Shown piece after piece: positions 24,567-34,482 of a stretch of 64,000 nucleotides of DNA. The notes below the pieces were generated by a model. The model had not been told where the DNA came from, ran no database searches, and was given only the letters and a program-made list of their open reading frames with translations. The DNA is from Eurosta solidaginis (lineage: Eukaryota; Arthropoda; Insecta; Diptera; Tephritidae). A program made the position numbers and the translations under genes. Where the stretch lies: the NCBI RefSeq assembly GCF_040869045.1, contig NC_090320.1, positions 246,760,978 through 246,824,977 on the forward strand, read 5' to 3'. Every line of letters begins with the position of its first letter. Position 1 is the stretch's first letter.

Positions 24567-25149
24567 CAGGGATAGGATTTATAGGCATTAAAACCTGAGA
24601 AATAGGAAAATTTAGTTTTAAAAAGAGGCAAAAAAAAGGCATTTATTTTTTAGTCTTGTTTGGTATATATTTAAGTATGGGTGTACAATCCGATAATACT
24701 CGATATGTACAATGTACATTGTAAATACATGTATGCATATATATTCAAAAATATTTACATATTTAAACTGGTTGATTTCTTTAGGCGCTGGTGCTTTCAT
24801 AGTAGCAGAATGCTACTAAAGGCATTTTGAAATTTTCGGGCAGAAATCTCATGCGATTATCCCTAAGCATAGCTTTGAAGGAACTAAATGTCCTCTCAAC
24901 ATCTACAGATACGAATGGTGCCCAATTCAAAACCTAAACTTCATTTATAACTATATTTTCTGGTAATTCCACAAACTTTTCACCATTCACAATTGCGGCA
25001 ACTTTTTTTTATAACTCGCAGGCCTTGATTCGATTGGAATACTTTATAAAATTATTCCAATATAATTTTAGCTACAGGCCAAGGGACCAGCTGTTTTAAA
25101 TTGTTTTCTATGTTGTTGAGAATTGCCAATGGATTGCTAATGGGTTCAC

Positions 25150-25223
25150 CTATGTAAATACAAACCAATAAACTAGAAACTTTATATATACGAGTAAACA
25201 CAGGTATAAGAATAACACAATAC
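25150..25223 (-). other. 74-bp intron 2 of the hAT transposase
   Basis: Donor AATAG/GTATTG and acceptor TTTACATAG/GTG. Splicing keeps the frame from EMLQKI into GEPISNPLAIL. Confidence 0.65.
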
Positions 25224-25449
25224 CTATTTTCTGAAGCATTTCGAAAGCATTTCCCTCGCTTAATACGAAACAAAAAATTGCGTGGATATAAGCCAACTCC
25301 TCTCGGATGCCCTTATTTGCAAACAATTTTTTCGCAAAAATAATGCAGGCCGCATAGTCATCAGGACCTTCAACTATTTCTTTAATCTCGTTGTAGTTTT
25401 TTGCAAAATAAGATGCTGCCTCAAGCCAAGTTCCCCAGCGCGTTAAAAC

Positions 25450-25513
25450 CTTTGAAAACAAAATTTTTTTAATCACAATATATGCATATATATTTTAAAT
25501 ATTTACAACTTAC
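25450..25513 (-). other. 64-bp intron 1 of the hAT transposase
   Basis: Minus-strand donor CCT/GTAAGTTG (from 25513) and acceptor GTTTTCAAAG/G (ending at 25450). Splicing joins LPLPPQP to VLTRWGTW in frame, which matches the usual order of this transposase family. Confidence 0.75.
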
Positions 25514-26793
25514 AGGTTGAGGAGGTAGAGGGAGATCCGGTTGCTTTACTTTAAAAAAACGAATTCTTGAGGGGCTTTTTGAAAATGCTTTTTTATATTA
25601 GCGATTAAGGAGTCAACGTTTGCGTATTGGCTTCGAAGTTTTTCGCATATTCTGTGCACTCCGTGAGCAATACATATAATATGATTATTCGTGGGTAAAA
25701 TAACTGAATCCCTACTACGCTTTTTTCATATACGGTGCGGCATCTGTTACAAATATCAGCACTTTGTCTCGTTGAACTTCTTTTGGCAATAGAAGCTTCA
25801 AGGAATTATCAAAAAGCTTAGCAATTTCTGAGGCATTTACTTTTGGAATTACTTCGGAGGTTAGGAGATAACCTCGACCACCTTGGCGCAAAGGACCAAC
25901 AACAACATGGCAGACATATCTGCCGGCTTTGTCAGCAGACTCATCTATTGATACAAAAATATTGCTATGTCCAACATTCGGCCGAATTTCTTCCAAGACA
26001 TTTTCGTAAACTTCCTTTAAATAATGTTTTGGCATAGTTGATTGATCAGGAACCTTCTTCTGGGCATATTTTGCCATAAACGATTTGAATTCCGTATGGT
26101 TAGCTTTGAATAATGGTATATCGCAGGCTACCATCATTTTGGTGATATCTCGGAAAAATTCATTTGCATCCGGTGTATTTAAAAATGAGGTAACAGGTTG
26201 CACCTTCGTAGAAAGTTTCAATGATACAGCTGTTTTTTGCTTTTCCGTGTGTAGTTGTTGTTGAATGTGGTGTTTCTTGTCGTGATTTACTTTAATTCCA
26301 CAGTAAACGCAAATTAATATTTTTCCATCAGTCGTAAGTATATATAACCGTTGATTTTTACGGAATTCTAACAAATTGCTTTAGGCATTTTAAATGTTCG
26401 TAAAATACACACTCGACTTTGATATACACACACAAATTTGAAATTGCAAACAACAACCGACTTTTCATGTCGGTGTTCACTGCGACAAGGAATTTACAAT
26501 CAGCTGATAAGATGAATTCCAGTGTTGTACAACATAAACTTGTGGTAATGAATGATAGTACCTTTTACACGTAGCAGATTTACTTTCAATACTTAAACAA
26601 TGTAAAACTTCTCATATGTAGATATAAATAAGCAAAAAAAGGCAAACTATTACAAAAAGGCAGAAAAGGGCAATTTAAAAATCATAGTTTTAGTGTAGAA
26701 AGAAATAAAACGCGGGATTCTTTAATTTATTTATACATACGACGAAGCAGACAAAATAGGCAAATGCCTTAAAATCCTATCCCTGTTGATGAT

Positions 26794-27887
26794 TATTTGT
26801 GAGTGGTCGCACCGACTGCTAAAACAAAAGCAACAATAAATAACCTGTATAAATGCAAATTCATCAAATAAATTAACTACACCTTTTCACTTGAAAATAT
26901 ATCTAAGCTTCCACCAACTACCTCGATAGTATGAAGAACCTTGACATAAAAGTCCCTTTGATATCGCACATCGATTTGAATGTTAAATACAGATCATACA
27001 GTCCCCCAAGCTTATTGTACTGCCTCAGTGTAACAAACTCTTACAATACCAATCAAATATCAATCTGTGTAAGAAGTATTCATATGACTTAAAGTCCATA
27101 AGTAATTTTTTTTTTAATTTGCGTGAAAGATTGTGCATTATAAAAATTTAAGGGAATTGCCTTCGATGAAGGTTCGGTGGAGGTATATCAAACACCTGAA
27201 AGGGTGCTTTGCTTTTGCTATATAGTTTAAGGCCATTTGTAAAACATACAATCCAATTTAGATCAAAGGAATGAGATACAAGCTACAACAAATATATGCA
27301 CAGGTTTGTAATTTCTTAAGTACTTACATATCGCGCTAACATACTTCTCTTACACAAAATGGCTCAATGTCAGTAATGACAGCTGTCTGCATGATCTAAA
27401 TAATGCTTCCGTTTGTTCCCTTTATCTGGCTTCATGTAAGCTTATATGCATTTAAGAGCTTACATATTTTTTACCATGAAAAAATCACATTTAAACGCAT
27501 ATGCAACACAACCCAACAACGATCAACACATTTACATACATATGTATGTATAAGTAATGTAACAAAAAAATAAAATAAAAGTACAAAAATCACAAAAGCA
27601 GAGTAAACAAAGGTTAAAATAAATGTGTTGTAAAAAGGGGTTACACAAACAAAAGGTACAATATTTGTTACAGGCTTACGTTTGTGTTGAAATGCCAAGT
27701 TTTAATGTTACTCCACTAATTACTTTAGCGATTTTTGTATTGCCTGACAAACGGTCTGTGGTTATGGGACAATTGGTTTAAGTGGCATGTAAAGAGTTGT
27801 CATTTTTCAACAAAATTTTTTTTTTTTGTAATTTTTTTTTTTCCCCAGTATTTATAAGGTTTGGTTATATGTATGTATGTATGCAAC
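26794..27887. other. Spacer inside the foldback-like structure, right side
   Basis: The first 90 bp complete the LINE tail. The rest is AT-rich with poly-T (27820-27841) and TATG microsatellite (27867-27882). No gene recognised. Confidence 0.4.
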
Positions 27888-28757
27888 GGAATCTTTGAGT
27901 ATAATTTTCAATACCTTAAAGAAGTTTGATTAATTTTAAGGTTTTGATTTCATTGTGTGGTGACTTAAGCTCAATGGGCATAAAGTCAATTGACCTTGGG
28001 ACCACTTCAAATGGCAATAAGTTTAATTGAAAGCTTGCGCACGTACCAAGGACCGATAAACATTCTATAATTTGATGATAGGATGACATAAGATCTGGGG
28101 ACATAAGGTCAATAACTTTATTTAGAAAGGCCATAAGGTTAATGTTTGAGCATAATTTTCATCAGCTTTCAGAAGTTTGATTAATTTGAATGTTTGAATA
28201 CAATGCAAAATTTCATGGTGGGTTCACATAAGCTCAAGGGACATAAAGGCAATTTATCTTGCGACCACTTCAAATGGTCATAACGTTAATTGAAACTTTT
28301 CGCAGGAAAATGCAATAATTTAATGGAAGGTTGATATCAGCTCAAAGGAAATCAAGCCAATTGAACTTATGGCCACTTCAAATGGCCATATTTTTCATTG
28401 TAATTTTGCACAAGTAACTATCAAAGACCGATGAAAACGCAAGAATTTAATAGTTGGGTGACATAAGGTCAGCTAACCAGGCCAAGGGACATAATGTCAT
28501 TTAGGATTACGGCACCTTTAATTTCGTCATAAGCTCAGTCAGGCTTATGACCCCTTTGAATTGGTCACTAGATTAATTGCCCATTTAAAGTCACTATAAG
28601 AGCAGGTAGCGACCATTTAGGAAATTTTCCTTTGATCATAACTGTACTTTTACTAAAGTGAGACGATTATAAAAGCCAACAAAGTGTACAGGATCAATTT
28701 TAGGTTAATTTGTAATAACTTTTTAACTCGATTTCCATTGGAGTCAAATCAGAATAA
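27888..28757 (-). repeat. Right arm of the foldback-like inverted repeat
   Basis: Reverse-complement partner of 23154-23925. The inner edge is AACGGAATCTTTGAG (27886-27900) and the outer edge CCATTGGAGTCAAAT (28736-28750). Inside are about five to six diverged units of about 125 bp with AATTGACCTT and CATAAGGTCAA blocks. Divergence between arms is visible, so the structure is not recent. Confidence 0.7.
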
Positions 28758-28829
28758 AGTCTGTCCTGTGATAGCTTAATGCAACGAGCAGTATACATAG
28801 AGCATGTGTAGCCAATGCGTATGTTATTA

Positions 28830-29046
28830 CAGGAGTTGTGAGCTTGTTTCTAGATGCAACATGTACTTTGGCATATAGAAGGGAGGATAGTCAATTTTTG
28901 TATTAAAAATCTAAGGAGTTTCTCAAGTTCGTCGAACTGCCACAAAGATTTTTATTTTCTGCGACAAGTAGATGCTAGGGTTATAAATATAGCTCAACCA
29001 TGTTGCACTAATAGCATTTCAAGCTTCCAGAAATTTTATGTCCACA
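28830..29046 (-). pseudogene. LINE fragment, left of the errantivirus
   Basis: Minus-strand reading gives EKLLRFLIQKLTILPS and, after a small frame change, PKYMLHLETS, a block that lies downstream of the RT palm in the LINE family whose palm is at 37568-38690. The errantivirus therefore split one LINE remnant. The lower limit is approximate. Confidence 0.55.
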
Positions 29047-29050
29047 TATA

Positions 29051-29464
29051 AGTTACACGCATAGGTACCATAACACGGCACACCCTACGATCACGTTGAT
29101 AAGCATGTGACTTATTTAGTTCAACAGAATAAGTCGCTGACGCGGCACACGCGCAACCATCGATCAGGTCACCTTACATTAGTTATGGGAATCGCACGCT
29201 AAGCATTTCCTGTTTACACAAGCGAGCAGTTCTGGGTAAAGCATGGGAACTGCAATGTAAACATTTTAGTTAATCTAAGAAGTTATTTAAGTAAGTTACA
29301 ACGTATGTTGAGGGCAGTAGTTAATTAGCGTGCAAGTGGCACGAATAAATAAGTTGTGACGTTAATCTGAAATCGTTTTTTCTTTCTTTTCACAAGTATC
29401 GGAGGACAGTGAGTTCCTCCGCACCTTTAATTTTTTTACATCTCCCACGAGACGGGAGATAACT
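29051..29464 (+). repeat. 5' LTR of the errantivirus
   Basis: 414 bp, AGTTACACGCATAGG at the start and GACGGGAGATAACT at the end. It contains the promoter and polyadenylation signals, with AATAAA at 29344-29349. The last base overlaps the primer binding site. Confidence 0.95.
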
Positions 29465-29480
29465 GGCGCCCGAGCTTCGG
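29464..29480 (+). promoter_or_regulatory. Primer binding site of the errantivirus
   Basis: TGGCGCCCGAGCTTCGG directly follows the 5' LTR. TGGCGCC at this position fits the 3' end of a tRNA-Lys type primer. The exact tRNA was not checked. Confidence 0.75.
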
Positions 29481-29529
29481 AATACAGGGTTCGCGTCGCG
29501 TGTGTTAAGTGAAAAGTGCAAGAAAAATA

Positions 29530-29810
29530 GAGAAAATTGAAAATTCCCCAATCTAACAGGGAAAAGTGAAAGATAAAAAAAAAAAAAAAAAAATTTGAAA
29601 ATTCTCCAATCTAACAGTGAAAAGTGCAAGAAAAAATTGGAAATTCCCCAATCTAACAGGGAAAAGTGAAAGAGTAAGAGAGAAAATTGAAAATTCTCCA
29701 ATCTAATAGTGAAAAGCGCAAGAAAAATAGAGAAAATTGAAAATTCCCCAATCTAACAGGGAAAAGTGAAAGAGGAAGAGAGAAAATTGAAAATTCTCCA
29801 ATCTAAACGC
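29530..29810 (+). repeat. Leader tandem repeats of the errantivirus
   Basis: Six copies of a block TTGAAAATTCYCCAATCTAA separated by GTGAAAAGTG(C/A)AAGA-type spacers, with alternating CCCC and CTCC variants (period about 45 bp, in pairs of about 90 bp). Located between the primer site and gag, where gypsy carries its insulator. The opposite-strand frames here are by-products. Confidence 0.85.
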
Positions 29811-29895
29811 GACAAGAATCCTCAAATGAGACATTGGATTGTGTAGGTCACACGTATATTTTCTTACAGTTCTTATCTTTTCAGCATACCTAATC

Positions 29896-31077
29896 ATGAA
29901 CGCCGACGAAATGAAGAAGTCGCTGACTGAAATGAATGGCGCCGTGAACGCCATCCTCTCCCAGCTGAGGAGATTCGAGGAACGCCTCAAAAGCGTAGAA
30001 TCGACGAACGCTGACGAGTCCATACAAGGACTTAGCCAAACCCTAGAGAGACTAGAAAGTAGGGTAGAAGAGGTTCATCGGCAATCTGTCGATAGTGAGG
30101 CAACACCAGTAGAAGAGCCTCTTGTGACTCCTCAGACGGAGGAGGACCTCAAAGAAATAGCAAGGTTACCAGATTGTGTGAAAGAACTTCAAGTGTTTGA
30201 TGGATCTCGGGAGCACTATACCTCCTGGATCTATAGTGTAGAGCAGGTTTTAAGTGATTATAAGCCCGTTCGGCAAAAGCCAATATATAGGGCAATTTTA
30301 AGGCACATAAGATGCAAGATTAGGGGAGCGGCAGATGCCGCCTTGGTGTCTCACAATATTTTAGATTCGGATTGGAAGAAAATCAAGGAGATTCTCTCCT
30401 TGCATTATGCGGACGTTAGGGATATCGAAACCCTTGATCAGCAACTTACCCTCATGACCCAGGGGCGGCAAAAGTTGTCCGAATTCTATGCCCAAATAAA
30501 CAAACAATTGTCACTCATGATAAATACAATAAGCACTGATAAATATGTGCACACAGAAACGGTTAAGGCATTGGCCGAGGCACATAGACGAAGAGCCTTG
30601 GATGTCTTCATCAGGGGGCTAAACGGCGACTTGCCGACCTTGCTTCTTATGCAGAAGCCAAAATCCTTACCTGAGGCATATTCGTCATGCCTCACGTTCA
30701 TGAACGTGGATCGGCGAAACGCTATTTACCGCCCCCCACAGGTATTAAACAGAAGTGGCCGAATGTTCGGCGATTCGTACCAAATTCCATCACAGCGTTA
30801 TTTTCCTCGCGGCAGCACAGACTACTCTGGCACACCGCAGAATCCAGCCCCGAACCATTCAAGGTACAATAATGCAACCCACTCCAATGGGAGCCTTATA
30901 GACCGACATCAAAATCAGAGGGGATTCAACTCCCCATACGCCAGGTCAGGGCAAACCAGGAATAGCCACCAATCTGCGCAAAGCTGGCGCAATAACAGTG
31001 ACCCCCCCCACGGCTTTAAGAGCGGATGCCGGTGCATCCTCTCAAACCCGCCAGACAGGAAATTCCAGGTTCTCTAG
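29896..31077 (+). pseudogene. gag: Errantivirus gag, frame-broken near its 3' end
   Basis: The structural capsid protein gene. The first ATG of the frame (29896) follows a short leader. The frame runs 393 codons to TAG at 31075-31077. The N-terminal third is charged and probably coiled-coil (residues 1-70). The middle resembles errantivirus capsid, and the C-terminal part is rich in Asn, Ser, Arg and Pro. No CCHC knuckle is seen. At a run of eight C (31002-31009) the meaningful frame appears to move: the next frame (31000-31270) is rich in Lys, Asn and Gln and overlaps pol as expected for errantiviruses. So this copy carries a one-base length difference in the C run, either a real mutation or a sequence error. 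Confidence 0.8.
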
Positions 31078-31227
31078 GTACGACGGGCCAAGGAAAAGTC
31101 AGTTTCCAACAAAATTTTCAAACAACGAAACAAACAAGAAACAAAAATTGTTTCATCTGGTGGCCGTAGACGAAAAGGAGGGAGAAGATGCCTCCAATGA
31201 ACAAAAAGATTCGACAAGTGACCAACT

Positions 31228-31234
31228 AAATTTT
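31228..31234 (+). promoter_or_regulatory. Candidate -1 ribosomal frameshift site between gag and pol
   Basis: The heptamer AAATTTT (X XXY YYZ form) lies in the gag-side frame (A AAT TTT) inside the gag-pol overlap, 34 bases before the gag-side stop ending at 31270. A -1 shift there enters the pol frame just upstream of protease. Downstream RNA structure was not assessed. Confidence 0.55.
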
Positions 31235-34200
31235 ACAATGGGAGCCTCGTGTCCGGCGTACCATATTTAGAGTACGTCACTCAGGGTCAAGGTATATTAG
31301 AGTTCTTAGTTGACACCGGCGCAAATAAAAACTACATTAGCGAGCGCGTAGCCTTAAACACTACCCCAGTGGAAAAACCATTCCATGTAATCTCGGCGGG
31401 GGGTAGAATCAAAATCGACAAGAAGGTTTGCGGAAACTTTTTTCAGTTTGTTGGTAGGGATCTGCCGACTACATTCTTTGTCCTTCCCGGTCTAGAATCA
31501 TTTGATGGGATAATAGGGGATGATACTCTCTCAGAAATTAAAGCGGTGTTAGATAGGGAACTCAATACCCTCATCCTTAAACCAGACATCCTTCTGCCTC
31601 TTAAGCGAAAGACTGCGCAACAAGTTAACTCCATTAACATAGTCATCCCCCTTGACAACTATGTCACCGAACATACGAAAAGCAAGCTGTATGGAATACT
31701 AGAAAAGTACGAAACTTTATTCGGTCCAGTCGACCAATCCACGGAAATTCAAACCAACCTCCAGGCTGAGATAAAAACAGTAACCGAAAACCCCATCTAC
31801 ACCAAAAGCTATCCCTACCCCGTCAATATGCGTGGAGAGGTCGAAAGACAAATTCAAGAACTGCTTTCACAAGGCATCATCCGTCCGTCAAAGAGTCCCT
31901 ATAACTCCCCCCTATGGATTGTCCCAAAGAAATCCGGCTCGGATGAAGAAAAGAAATACCGGATGGTCATTGATTTTAAAAGGTTAAACGCCGTAACGAT
32001 TCCCGATACATATCCCATCCCGGACATCAACGGGACTATTGCCAGCCTAGGCGAAGCCAAATATTTTACCACACTGGATTTAACGTCAGGATTCCATCAA
32101 ATCCCAATGAAAAAGTGTGACATCCCTAAAACGGCATTTTCCACCATGAATGGAAAATATGAATTCCTGCGACTTCCTTTCGGGCTAAAGAATGCGCCCT
32201 CTATCTTCCAAAGAATGATAGACGATGTCCTCAAAGAATTTATAGGTCGAATTTGTTTTGTATATATCGACGATATAATTATCTTCAGCAAGGACGAGGC
32301 CACCCATTTGGAGGACATCGAAACAATTCTTTTTAGACTACTAGACGCGGGACTCAAAGTTAACCTCAAAAAAACACAGTTTTTAAAAAGAAGCGTTAAA
32401 TTTCTGGGTTATATAATAACCTCCGAAGGAATCCTGCCAGATCCTAAGAAAATAAATTCGATAAGAAATCTGTTGCCACCCTCAAATCTAAAAGAGCTCA
32501 AAAGTTTTTTAGGTTTAACTTCTTACTATAGGAAATTTATTCGGGACTACGCCAAAATCGCGAAACCGCTCACTAACCTCACAAGGGGTGAACACGCACA
32601 AGTTAAGGCTACGCAGTCCAAAAAAGTGCCAATATCACTAGACAGGGACGCCCTTAGGGCATTCGATGACCTTAAGGAAATGTTGACAACCTCAGAAGTC
32701 CTAACACTTCCCAACTTCGAAAAAACCTTTAACTTAACAACAGACGCCTCAGACTACGCTATTGGCGCGGTATTGTCGCAGGACTATGATGGTAGAGACA
32801 AGCCAATTGCGTTTATATCGAGAAGCTTAACAACCGCAGAGGAAGGGTACGCTACAAATGAAAAAGAGATGCTCGCCATCGTTTGGGCGTTAGACAATCT
32901 GCGAAATTACTTGTATGGTGCCAGGAAAATACGTATATTCACCGACCACCAACCACTAACTTTCTCCCTCAGCAATCGCAACTACAATGCTAAGCTGAAG
33001 CGATGGAAAGCCCGGATCGAAGAGTACAATTATGAACTTATCTACAAACCCGGAAAATCTAACGTCGTGGCTGATGCCCTTTCTCGTCTAAAAACCCAAG
33101 TAAACCAATTGACGGATTCAATGCCGCCCACATTCGAGGTCGGTAGTCAGAATGCAACCATGGGATCAGATTCCGATACAGTCCATAGCGCAGAACAGGA
33201 CAACACAGACCTGATCCCCTTCGTGGAAGTACCACTAAATGTTTTCAGAAACCAAATTGTGTTCGGGGGCAGACTTCAAATCTACGAAGAACCGCACCCT
33301 GGACACTCACGCCACTACGTAGGGATAGAAAACATTAGTGAAAACGAACTAATTAGCATCTTGAAAGAAAAACTGAGCCCAAATGTCATCAATGGTATCA
33401 AAATACCGGAAGATCAGTTAGGTCTATTACAGAGAGTTTATTTAGACCATTTTACCAACTACAAGGTACGAATAGCGCAAACCCTTGTGGAGGACTTAAG
33501 AAATCCAGATAGTGTGTGTGAAGCAATAGCAAAGGAGCACAAGAGGGCTCACCGTAATGCCACGGAGAATAGGAAACAACTTCTTGAGCGTTGCTATTTT
33601 CCCAAGATGAGCAGTCAAATTAGGAAATATGTACTGGCTTGTGAGACGTGTAGACTCAGTAAGTACGACAGGCACCCCCATAGGCCAGAATTACAGGCTA
33701 CACCAATCCCATCACGACCATGCGAGATCCTTCACTTAGATATATTCGAAATTCAAGGGGAAAAATTTTTAAGTTGCATCGATAAATTTTCTAAATTCGC
33801 AAAGCTTTTTCACATCAGAAACAAAGGAACCCTGCACCTTAGGCAAAAAATAGTGAAACTTCTGCACTATTTCACCACCCCTAGAATTTTAGTAGCTGAT
33901 AACGAACGCGGATTGATTAGCCCTGTTATACAAAGCTTGTTAGAATCTCTAGGAATTCAGCTTTACCGCACCCCAACTCAGAGGAGCGAGGTGAACGGCC
34001 AAATCGAGAGATTTCACTCTACGTTACTTGAAATTTTTAGATGCCTAAAGGCGGAGACTGAAGCCCTCAGGACCAAGGAACTTGTTATCATAGCTGTAGA
34101 TCGCTATAATAATTCAGTCCACTCGGTAACGAACAAAAGACCAACAGACATATTTTTTAATCGCTCACAAGCCTCCAACTTCCAAGAACTCCTTGACCAG

Positions 34201-34482
34201 AGCAGAAAAATGAATAGCCAAATTAAAGCACTATTGAGGGAAAAGCAAATGGCTCAGATAAAAAGACACAATAAAAAAAGGATGCTACCGGAGCGTTATG
34301 ACGAAAATGACGTCATATACGTGAAGGATAAGCAAATAAAGGGGAAGCAAAAACCTCTATACAAGAAAGAAATCGTTTCAAAAGACAATAAAGTTTCAGT
34401 CACCACACTTAGTGGGAAAAAAATTCATAAACTCCACATTAAAAATATAAAAAGAAGGGGACAAACTGCCCCCACACAATAA
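31228..34482 (+). CDS. pol: Errantivirus pol: protease, reverse transcriptase, RNase H, integrase
   Basis: One open frame of about 1080 codons, with no ATG near its start, consistent with expression by frameshift. Order: aspartic protease (LVDTGANKNYIS, 31309), RT ([15 protein letters not shown] at 32170, catalytic YIDD at 32263-32274), RNase H (TDASDYAIGAVLSQ near 32740; DALSRL near 33073), and integrase with an HHCC zinc domain (CETCRLSKYDR, 33640) and the D, D, E triad (LHLDIF, VADNE, NGQIERFH near 33735, 33896 and 33997). It ends at TAA 34480-34482. All catalytic residues I can check are intact, so the polymerase and integrase may be functional. The protein acts in virus-like particles and on chromosomal DNA. 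Confidence 0.93.
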   Translation, partial: KFYNGSLVSGVPYLEYVTQGQGILEFLVDTGANKNYISERVALNTTPVEKPFHVISAGGRIKIDKKVCGNFFQFVGRDLPTTFFVLPGLESFDGIIGDDTLSEIKAVLDRELNTLILKPDILLPLKRKTAQQVNSINIVIPLDNYVTEHTKSKLYGILEKYETLFGPVDQSTEIQTNLQAEIKTVTENPIYTKSYPYPVNMRGEVERQIQELLSQGIIRPSKSPYNSPLWIVPKKSGSDEEKKYRMVIDFKRLNAVTIPDTYPIPDINGTIASLGEAKYFTTLDLTSGFHQIPMKKCDIPKTAFSTMNGKYEFLRLPFGLKNAPSIFQRMIDDVLKEFIGRICFVYIDDIIIFSKDEATHLEDIETILFRLLDAGLKVNLKKTQFLKRSVKFLGYIITSEGILPDPKKINSIRNLLPPSNLKELKSFLGLTSYYRKFIRDYAKIAKPLTNLTRGEHAQVKATQSKKVPISLDRDALRAFDDLKEMLTTSEVLTLPNFEKTFNLTTDASDYAIGAVLSQDYDGRDKPIAFISRSLTTAEEGYATNEKEMLAIVWALDNLRNYLYGARKIRIFTDHQPLTFSLSNRNYNAKLKRWKARIEEYNYELIYKPGKSNVVADALSRLKTQVNQLTDSMPPTFEVGSQNATMGSDSDTVHSAEQDNTDLIPFVEVPLNVFRNQIVFGGRLQIYEEPHPGHSRHYVGIENISENELISILKEKLSPNVINGIKIPEDQLGLLQRVYLDHFTNYKVRIAQTLVEDLRNPDSVCEAIAKEHKRAHRNATENRKQLLERCYFPKMSSQIRKYVLACETCRLSKYDRHPHRPELQATPIPSRPCEILHLDIFEIQGEKFLSCIDKFSKFAKLFHIRNKGTLHLRQKIVKLLHYFTTPRILVADNERGLISPVIQSLLESLGIQLYRTPTQRSEVNGQIERFHSTLLEIFRCLKAETEALRTKELVIIAVDRYNNSVHSVTNKRPTDIFFNRSQASNFQELLDQSRKMNSQIKALLREKQMAQIKRHNKKRMLPERYDENDVIYVKDKQIKGKQKPLYKKEIVSKDNKVSVTTLSGKKIHKLHIKNIKRRGQTAPTQ

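Larger units (their letters stand above)
24781..26388 (-). pseudogene. hAT transposase with BED-like zinc finger and two introns, frameshifted
   Basis: The gene for the enzyme that excises and inserts the surrounding element. A probable ATG lies at 26388, with frame loss just after. The main frame (26374-25715) has a BED-like finger (CVYCG...HHIQQQLH), the RNase H-fold motifs SIDESADKAGRYVCHVVVG and VLIFVTDAAPYM. After a frameshift near 25720 it continues IICIAHGVHRICEKL. A further frameshift near 25575 precedes an intron (25450-25513), then VLTRWGTWLEAASYFA, then a second intron (25150-25223) and a decayed section. The C-terminal dimerisation block PFVSVDVERTFSSFKAML is readable up to the stop at 24781-24783. 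The exon order and GT-AG junctions are clear. At least three frame or stop lesions make it inactive. Confidence 0.8.
24567..26785 (-). mobile_element. hAT DNA transposon with TIRs and 8-bp target duplication
   Basis: The left end CAGGGATAGGATTTATAGGC (24567-24586) and right end (reverse complement of 26762-26785, AAATGCCTTAAAATCCTATCCCTG read in two parts) form about 24-bp terminal inverted repeats beginning CAGGGAT. Flanking octamers are TTGATGAC (24559-24566) and TTGATGAT (26786-26793), one mismatch, as expected for hAT insertion. The 2219-bp element holds one transposase gene on the minus strand. It inserted into a LINE tail within the foldback-like structure. Confidence 0.85.

Noticed and set aside
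23154..28757. LTR pair
   Set aside because: The long repeats are inverted rather than direct and lack TG...CA or AGTTA-type ends and primer sites, so they are not LTRs.
30687..30872. Alternative frame inside gag
   Set aside because: Shadow of gag in another frame.
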